This document shows positions 56,521-64,000 of a stretch of DNA of 64,000 bases, piece by piece. The stretch covers positions 246,606,842 to 246,670,841 of the forward strand of contig JBOZIK010000001.1 of NCBI GenBank assembly GCA_051453625.1, in the 5' to 3' direction. How positions within the stretch are numbered: position 1 is the stretch's first letter; each line of letters begins with the position of its first letter. A program made the position numbers and the translations under genes. This DNA is from Welwitschia mirabilis. Lineage: Eukaryota > Gnetophyta > Gnetopsida > Welwitschiales. Below the pieces are notes generated by a model. That model saw nothing but the letters and a program-made list of their open reading frames with translations. It did no database searches and had not been told where the DNA came from.

Positions 56521-59500
56521 TAGAAAGGAAAATTTTGTTCTAATTTATTGGCTTTATCTTCTACATTTCTAAATGAGTAAATCATATTATATTACTATTC
56601 TTATTAATCTAGCCTTTGATTAAAAAATAAACTTAACTATTTAAGATCCTCTTTTTCTATTAAAAAATTAGATATCATATGCTCTATTATTTAAATTTTG
56701 AATTGGCAATTCAAGATACTTATTACATTAGAAATGAATAATAATGATGAGATATTCTTTTATGTGAGTCATAACCATGTCTAATATTTAATTTGTAGTT
56801 AAAATATTCAAGATATAAATTTGTTTATTATTATTTAAAAATGTAACAGATGTGTACCTTGATGCAATAATATATACAATAATTAAGAATATCTGGAAAG
56901 AGATATTTCCAGTAAGTAATTATATTTTTTATTTTAATTATAAAATAATTCATGANNNNNNNNNNNNNNNNNNNNNNNNNNNNNNNNNNNNNNNNNNNNN
57001 NNNNNNNNNNNNNNNNNNNNNNNNNNNNNNNNNNNNNNNNNNNNNNNNNNNNNNNCTAATATTTAATTCATAGTTAAAATATTCTTGATATAATTTTGTT
57101 TATTATGATTTCAAAATGTAATAGATGTATACCTTGATGCAAGCATATATATAATTACTAAGAAGAGATGGAAAGAGATATTTCTTGTGAGTAATTATAA
57201 TTTTTTATTTTCATTATGAAATAATTCATGGATATTATTGTTCCACTTATACTTTGTATCATAATTGTTTTTCTAAGTTCGTTTCCATTCATATGATTTT
57301 CTTAAGTCTATCTACCTTTAATGCTTATTGGTTAGGATTTTAAATCAAATAGTATGGGTAAATTAAATGTATTATATTATGAATAATTTGGTTATAATAC
57401 AAATGATAAGTTAGGATCTCCTTCAGGAGGGGAACATATGATTTAGTATTTTGAAATGGTAATAGTTATAATATGAATGTATTATATTATGAATAATTTA
57501 GTTCTAATATATTTAGTACTAAATGTGAATATATTCATGGAGAAGGGATAATAATAATTCTTTTTTGTTAACATAAGTACTGTATAGTTTTCTATAATAA
57601 CTTGTTCTTAAATTATTTTTCTAGCAAAAATATCTTATATCCACTATCTAACCCTTGACTTAATTGTTAGTAAGGTATTAGTAGGGTCCATACAGAAACA
57701 TGATTCTACAGTTAACTATCTTTTGCTTTTGTAAACTTCATTGTGTTTAATTCATATTCCTACATATTTTCATAGAGTATTATATGTTTTCACTTTAACT
57801 CCAACAAAACCTAAGCTAACCTTCGTTAAACTTAATTGAAGTTACTTTTCACAAAGACCACTTCTATATCTTTAAGTTAAAATATAAATATAGAAAGAGT
57901 ATGTGTTTATATATGATAAGACATATCTAGCTATGTGATGATATTTGAAATATGATAAGCTATTGTTTTTCATTTTCTCTTTAGGAATTATTTATAATCA
58001 TCATTAAATCTCTTAGAAATGTGCTTTATAGTGTGATTAAAAAAGGCTTTATTGTGAAATGGTTTGGTTTACCATGAATTTTCTCTTAAAATATTAAGAA
58101 CAAATGTTTTCATGTTTGTTAAAATACAAAGCATCCAAGAGATGTGACTAATTAGCATATAAATCTTCTTACTAAATAGAGAGCCTTAATGGGGATACAT
58201 TTCGACAAAGAACCTGCACTTTAAAGGTTAGAGAAACACTTTATTTTCATGAAAATTCCTATACTAGAATAAATTATGAGATAGTTTAAGTAATAAAATA
58301 TGATGTATTAGCTAATTTAAATGTGTAGATTTTTATAGTATGATGAAAATTACTTATCTTTCATGTAAAATAACCATTACCAAATTATAGAGATATTATC
58401 CTATACATGCTACTACACATAAGTAAAATTAATAAGATGCATCCATGTCTGTAAAGATATTATGATACAAATTGTCAAATGAAATTATAAAATATAACTA
58501 TGTTTGTAAATTTAGTATGATTAAATATGTTAGCTCTTAAAAAAAAAAGCGTTTGACACATTTTTATATTAATTTTTGCATCCATTATCATAATGGTATT
58601 TATATGAGACTATCTTAAGTATAATTAAGTTCAATCATATTTAGCATTTTTGCTTTATAATTTTCCCTTTTAACATGCACACTTATTTAAATTTACTTAT
58701 ATCTCTAAAAGGAGCATGAAAGAGATATTAGAAGAGAATTGGTTATCTTATAATGAAAAATGTATTGGATGTCATATTTTATATTATTATTTATCTTATA
58801 AGATCATTTTAAATCTCTAAATATCTTAACACTCATAAAATATAATTCTAAAATACTTTATCTTATGATTTTGAATAATCATGTCTTATGAAAACTAGAT
58901 ATTGGTTAGATTCACATTCCTAATTCCATCACTTTTTCAAGGAGAAATCATGATACGATTAAGAGATTTAGATTAATTAATAGATATTCAAAATAATTTT
59001 ACATAAATTTTTTAAAAGTATGTTTTTTTAACTATTTAATCTATGTATATGTGCCACATTTGGGGATTAATTTAATGATCTTGTATTAATGAAAACTTCC
59101 TAAGAAGGTATATTTAAAGTAATTATCATAAAATTCATAAGATCACATTTCACCATATTCTTGCAAATTCTAAAAGTTACATAAGAATTCATCTCATTCA
59201 AAGTAATTTTGGTTTTTTTAAAAACATAAAATAATAATGAAAAAGTTTACTCTTACAAAGTGAAGCTTCTAAATAGGTAATTACTTCTTTATCATAGGTA
59301 CATTCTTATAAATATTTACATGCTCTTCCATAATTGTAAAACAATTCTTAGGAGAGGCATAAACAATTCATGTGAATCATAAATTTGCTTGTTATTAATG
59401 ATATGCTTATTAATTTAATACCACAATCGAGGATTAGACTTAAATAATTTACAAATAAATTAGAGTAAATAATTTACAAATAAATTAGAGTGTTTGTCTC

Positions 59501-62500
59501 CTTCATGTAGCCATCTTTTATGGTTTTGAAAATTGTAGTTTAGTGTTTTTTGAAGACTCCTTCTTCTTATCTCATTTTCTATATTAAACATAACTAATAT
59601 AATTATTTGATTATCATAATTAAAAGCACGGATTTTAGAATATGCTACTCTCTATATTATTGAAGCCCTTATTTTATGTATACATTTGGGGGACCCCATG
59701 TCATATTTACGATATTGATTTTTTATCATACTTTTATTATGTGATTTATAATTTAACAATTATAAGATATAGTATTAAGCTTTCATACTATGTTATATGC
59801 TTCTTGTCAAAGAGGCATATTTAAGTTTATTAATTTAGGCTGTTTGTAATATAACCCAATAATATGCTTTGTATTTTAAGTAATAGGATAATGATATGGA
59901 TGTTAAAAAAATATAAAAATTAACTTTCATATATTTTAATGTAATTTTAAATTCTACATCATTTTATATATGTTCTATTTCATTGTATGTTTTCAAAAAC
60001 ACTCAAATAAAGATAAACATAAAATAGAATTATTTTATGCAAACATAAGAGTTATGTTTTATTTGTTAAAGTCTTCATACTAAATAATATAAACAAAAAT
60101 CTCATTTTCTTAAATTAGAAAAACAAAGATAAAACACAGAATAAAATTCGTTTTTGAAAATATTTTACCTATCTTTGTATGTATTAAAAAAAATGAAAAT
60201 TTTGATATGATCTATAGAATGTATAAACATGTGCAGCATTAGATGAATGAGTAGAATAATTTTACTAATTAAGAAGTTCTATTTTAGAGTATCTTGTAAA
60301 TAGTTATATTAAAAAATTATTATAAGGTAATTAGTTATTATCTTATAAATATGATGTAATCTTGCTTTAATACCTACAAATACCATGATCTTTAAATCGT
60401 TTCCTTGATTTTCATCATTATGTTAAACAAACATTCTAAGGTAGAATGCATTCATCATCTTTATGACATTTATGTAATTATTTCTGATTCTATTTAAGGT
60501 TTCACATATGGATCTAGAAAATTTTCTTATTATCTCTTATGTATATTATAAGCTAGTGAAATTAATATTTAAATAATATTATTATGGTTTTACAAAGATC
60601 AAAGATTCAATTTAAAGTGAATGTAAAGGACATGAAGAAAATAATAGTATATATAAATATTAAAAATGCAACATCTGACATCAAAAGTTATAGACCAACA
60701 TACTAAAATATAAGTCCTTTGCCTTGAATTTACAAGCAAAGGTACTTGAAAAATGATAAAGCGTAGCTAGGGGAAATAGGCTAGGTAAGAAGGCAAAGAA
60801 TAAAATACACAAACATTAAAAAAAAGAAACATTAACTTTTCATTCTTTCCTTTTATTTTATTCTCTAGTTTTTAATTTATAGCACTAGAGTATGAATACC
60901 ATAAACTTTAGTATTTGTTATAATGCTCATAATATAACTAGTAGTAGCTACTCTAATTTTGATGCTTGTTATTCAGAATTACAATGTTTAATTATATTTT
61001 ATAACTAAATCTGTTATGATTAATTTTAGCCATCATAAAAATTTCTTTTTATGAGGCTTCAGTCTAACCATCAGAACTCATTTTCATAGAAAATTTATCT
61101 TTTATAGTAATCCTTACATCATAAAATAATGAAGTCAACTTTATAAGCTTATGAAACTTTTTATAAAAGTATATATGTATATTTCATTCATATTTTAATT
61201 CATTTATAGTTATATTGTATTAATTTCTTTATTCCATGAGGACATTTGAAATATTATTTCTTTAATTTAAAATCTAGGGTTTAGGTATTTATCTAAACTA
61301 CTATTACTTTTCCTAGGCTTCTTGATTAGTTTTACTTTATATTTAAGTATGTAGATGATGTATTATAGGCTTCATTCAATGGTTTTCATTCTTATGAAAG
61401 AGATTTTCATAATATCTTAAAGTATTTCATTGGTTTGCCTACATGAATATCAATAATTATTATCCAAAATAGACTTCTATTCACTTTTTATATACTTAGG
61501 AAAGTAACATTATTTTTTGTTTCTTAAATGTTATACTTCCTTTTGTTTAGAAAATTATACATATATTTTTCTTTATGAAAAGAAAATGTTCCAAATGTTT
61601 TATCAAATAATTGTACATCTACATAGCTTCAAATAGAGAAATGTAGTGCATCTAATTTAATCATAATAAATAAAGTTTTAATAGTTATATATTATATGTA
61701 ATTCATTAGATTAATTTTTCATGTTTTAGATGAGTTTTAAGAAATGGGTTTGTACTTAAATAACATAAAAAGAATAACTTATCATATTATAAAATATCAA
61801 ATCCTTATAATAATATAATAAAAAGTCAAATAACAAAGTAATATCTTTTAACTATAAATAAGAAAAGTTATTTATAGGAATGTGAATAAAATTTATGTAA
61901 CAATGTTATGTCCTTATTATAATATTATATTAAAGTAAATTCTATATTAATAATTTTGATAATTTATTTTTAAGGCATAATATCATGAAAACATTGAGAC
62001 TCACTTTTTAAAGTCATTTTATGCATCGATGTCTTTCATTTTGTGCATTTGAATCCTATGATGTGCTAGTTCACTTATGGTTTATATCCATGTACTTAAG
62101 TTATAATTAAATGTAAGCTCCAAATTCTTATGTATAAATAATATGCAAGACCTAGAATTATACATTCATTACATTTTCACTTGATTAAGAAAACCAATTA
62201 TCCTTACAATGTTAGGTATGGTCAACCATGGAATAACTCCTATCAAAACCCCAAAAAAAGGTTTATTATTTAAATATTATAATTATTTAGATAATTTTAA
62301 ATCAACTATAGATTATGTTGGGGGGATATTAAAGTTGAAATTTTTAGCGATCATATATCCCTAAAAAGTATAGCTACCATGATTTACCAAATGAATAAGT
62401 TCATTATATCCAAATCCTACCTTATAGTATGTGAAGTAAGGAAATCCAGAGGTTTAAATCCCTAATCTCATGCATGTGAATAAGAGATGACTATAACATC

Positions 62501-62639
62501 AATTGTAATAACACTCTATTGGAAATTATGGGTTATTTTCATTTTTAGTAAGTTATCTATGTGAAAATTTATTTATGACTATTAAAAATTTCATTAGTTG
62601 TTTTCAAACTTATAAGCACTAGAATACATGAAAGTGATG
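56521..62639. other. AT-rich stretch, no gene seen
   Basis: Strongly AT-rich with stops in all frames. A 100-N spacer at 56956-57055 has duplicated flanks (56780-56955 against 57056-57240). A perfect 25-base tandem doublet lies near 59444-59492 (AATAATTTACAAATAAATTA twice). The plus-strand open stretch at 59642-59824 gives a 60-residue hydrophobic peptide and is probably chance. Confidence 0.5.
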
Positions 62640-62751
62640 TGGAACTCATAATATTTAGTGACTAAATTTTCGCTAAGAGTACATCCATCATGACTATGCA
62701 AATAAATCATTTGATTAATCTAAGACTTAATTAGATTTTGAGGAAACTTAA

Positions 62752-62804
62752 ATATTTAAATGCATGACTTCCTTAAGTAAAAGACAAGTGCCCCACTAAG
62801 TGGG
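62752..62804 (-). ncRNA. tRNA-like / SINE-like sequence, copy 1
   Basis: The minus strand carries CTTAGTGGGGCACTTG, then CTTTTACTTAAGGAAGTCAT and a decayed B box GCATTTAAATA. Confidence 0.4.
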
Positions 62805-63554
62805 CTACTTTTCATTAGCAACATTAAGATATTTTAGTATTTTTAAGATTATTAAGATTTCTTAACTCTTTTAATTAAGGATTTTTCTAGATTTGAGATT
62901 AAAATACTTTACATTAGCTCTACATGTAGTTATTCTAATTTTATAATAAGTGAGAAACATCCACTATGTTCTTGTAGCCCTAATATGGTAAATAGTGTAT
63001 TCTAAGTGTCTATTGTTATCACTTTAAAGGTATTATTTTAGTAATTAGGTTTTAGACAAATTGATAATAAGTACTATAGCTTAAATATCTAACTCTCAAA
63101 TACATGCATTCATGACATTTTCATTAATCTTTAAAGCCCTAACAAATATTATGCAAAATCTTATCTAAAAGTGCTTTCCTGTCCTATAGTTATCGATAAT
63201 GTGATAATGACTCCTAAACAAAAATGATGATTGAACTTTAGGAAATTAAGAAAGTAAAGTATTTATTTATCTTATGTGCTTTCATTTTTATGATATTATC
63301 CTAGACTTTAAAGAATACTTCATTGTTTTTCTTCCTTTTAAAAATTACCTCCATTCCTACCACCCTAGAANNNNNNNNNNNNNNNNNNNNNNNNNNNNNN
63401 NNNNNNNNNNNNNNNNNNNNNNNNNNNNNNNNNNNNNNNNNNNNNNNNNNNNNNNNNNNNNNNNNNNNNNATATTCTCTAAGAGTACATCCACCATAACT
63501 ACACAAATAAATGACTTAGTTAATCCAATACTTAATAGATTTTAAGAAAACCTA

Positions 63555-63610
63555 GATATTTGAATCCATGACTTCCTTAAGTAAAAGATAAGTGCACCAC
63601 TAAGTGGACT
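63555..63610 (-). ncRNA. tRNA-like / SINE-like sequence, copy 2
   Basis: The minus strand carries CCACTTAGTGGTGCACTTAT, an anticodon-arm-like CTTTTACTTAAGG and a better B box GGATTCAAATATC. It resembles a decayed tRNA-Lys-like head (GTCATGGATTCAAAT against GTCGTGGGTTCGAGC). Confidence 0.45.
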
Positions 63611-64000
63611 AATTTTCATTAGAAAAATTAAGATATTTTAGGATTTTAAAGATTATTAAGATTTATTAACTCTTTTAATTAAGGATTTTTATACATTTTA
63701 GGTTAAAATACTTCACATCAGATCTACAGGTAGTTCTTCTAATATTATGAGAAGTGAGAAAAAATCAACTATGTTATTGTAGTCCTAGTATCATAAATAA
63801 TGTATTCTATATGTCCATCATTCTCACTTTAAAGGTTTTTTTTTTAGTAATTAGGCTTAGAAAAAGAGATAATAAGTACTATAGCTTAAATCTCTAACTC
63901 TCAAATACATGCATTCATAACATTTTCATCCATCTTCAAAACCCTAATAAATATTATAAAGAATCGTATCTAAAATTGCTTTCTTGTCCTATAGTAATTC

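Larger units (their letters stand above)
62640..64000. repeat. ~0.8-kb tandem duplication at window end
   Basis: The segment 62670-63200 recurs as 63475-64000 at an offset of about 803 bases with roughly one difference per ten bases, joined across a 100-N spacer (63371-63470). The second copy runs off the window. The divergence is higher than usual for two alleles, so a real tandem duplication is likely. Confidence 0.7.

Noticed and set aside
1-64000. CRISPR arrays, bacterial operons, rRNA genes or organelle insertions
   Set aside because: No regularly spaced short repeats, no Shine-Dalgarno-led gene clusters, and no rRNA or plastid/mitochondrial gene block could be seen.

Overview
The window is AT-rich nuclear DNA of a seed plant. 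It holds decayed Ty3/gypsy retrotransposons with plant-type primer-binding sites, giant LTRs, tRNA-like (SINE-like) insertions and microsatellites. I found no intact cellular protein gene, rRNA or functional tRNA. I cannot name the species. The assembly is gapped: there are large N runs plus many 100-N spacers, and several of those have the same sequence on both sides, so some local duplications may be unmerged haplotypes.

Layout. 1-1.8 kb: gap and unrecognised DNA. 1.8-14.2 kb: plus-strand Athila/Tat-like gypsy element (element 1), with LTR-like sequence, a decayed tRNA-Asp primer site, gag, a CCHC knuckle, protease, RT (FMDD kept), RNase H and integrase, all broken by stops. A second, internally deleted copy of its gag-protease-RT part sits at 7.0-8.3 kb. 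14.2-19.3 kb: minus-strand gypsy element (element 2), tail to tail with element 1, with integrase, RNase H, RT, protease, end of gag, a Met-type primer site and an LTR. 22.0-23.2 kb: minus-strand gag/protease fragment of a third lineage (element 3). 24.0-35.7 kb: minus-strand LARD-like element with a 4.3-kb LTR, polypurine tract, tandemly duplicated interior, gag remnant and tRNA-Met primer site, but no pol. 35.8-36.9 kb: copia-type LTR fragment. 37.4-39.5 kb: third LTR related to the giant LTRs, with its own primer site. 39.5-43.5 kb: mostly featureless. 43.5-44.2 kb: GA/GT/GC microsatellite. 44.3-48.2 and 50.2-53.3 kb: old direct repeat pair. Between them, at 49.56-50.13 kb, lies a CpG-rich island with a cluster of plant S-phase-type promoter motifs. 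53.5-54.4 kb: decayed, unidentified reading frame. 55.6 kb: GATA/GA/GT microsatellite. 54.7-62.6 kb: AT-rich DNA with little structure. 62.6-64 kb: ~0.8-kb tandem duplication carrying a tRNA-like sequence.

No genes here work together. The retroelement remnants share one decay pattern: C-to-T and G-to-A changes dominate, as expected for silenced, methylated repeats. All three proteases that can be read have lost the catalytic aspartate, each to a different residue. The sites most worth a second look are the promoter-like island at 49.56-50.13 kb, the giant-LTR element with its unequal CpG loss and fossil primer sites, and the decayed frame at 53.5-54.4 kb.
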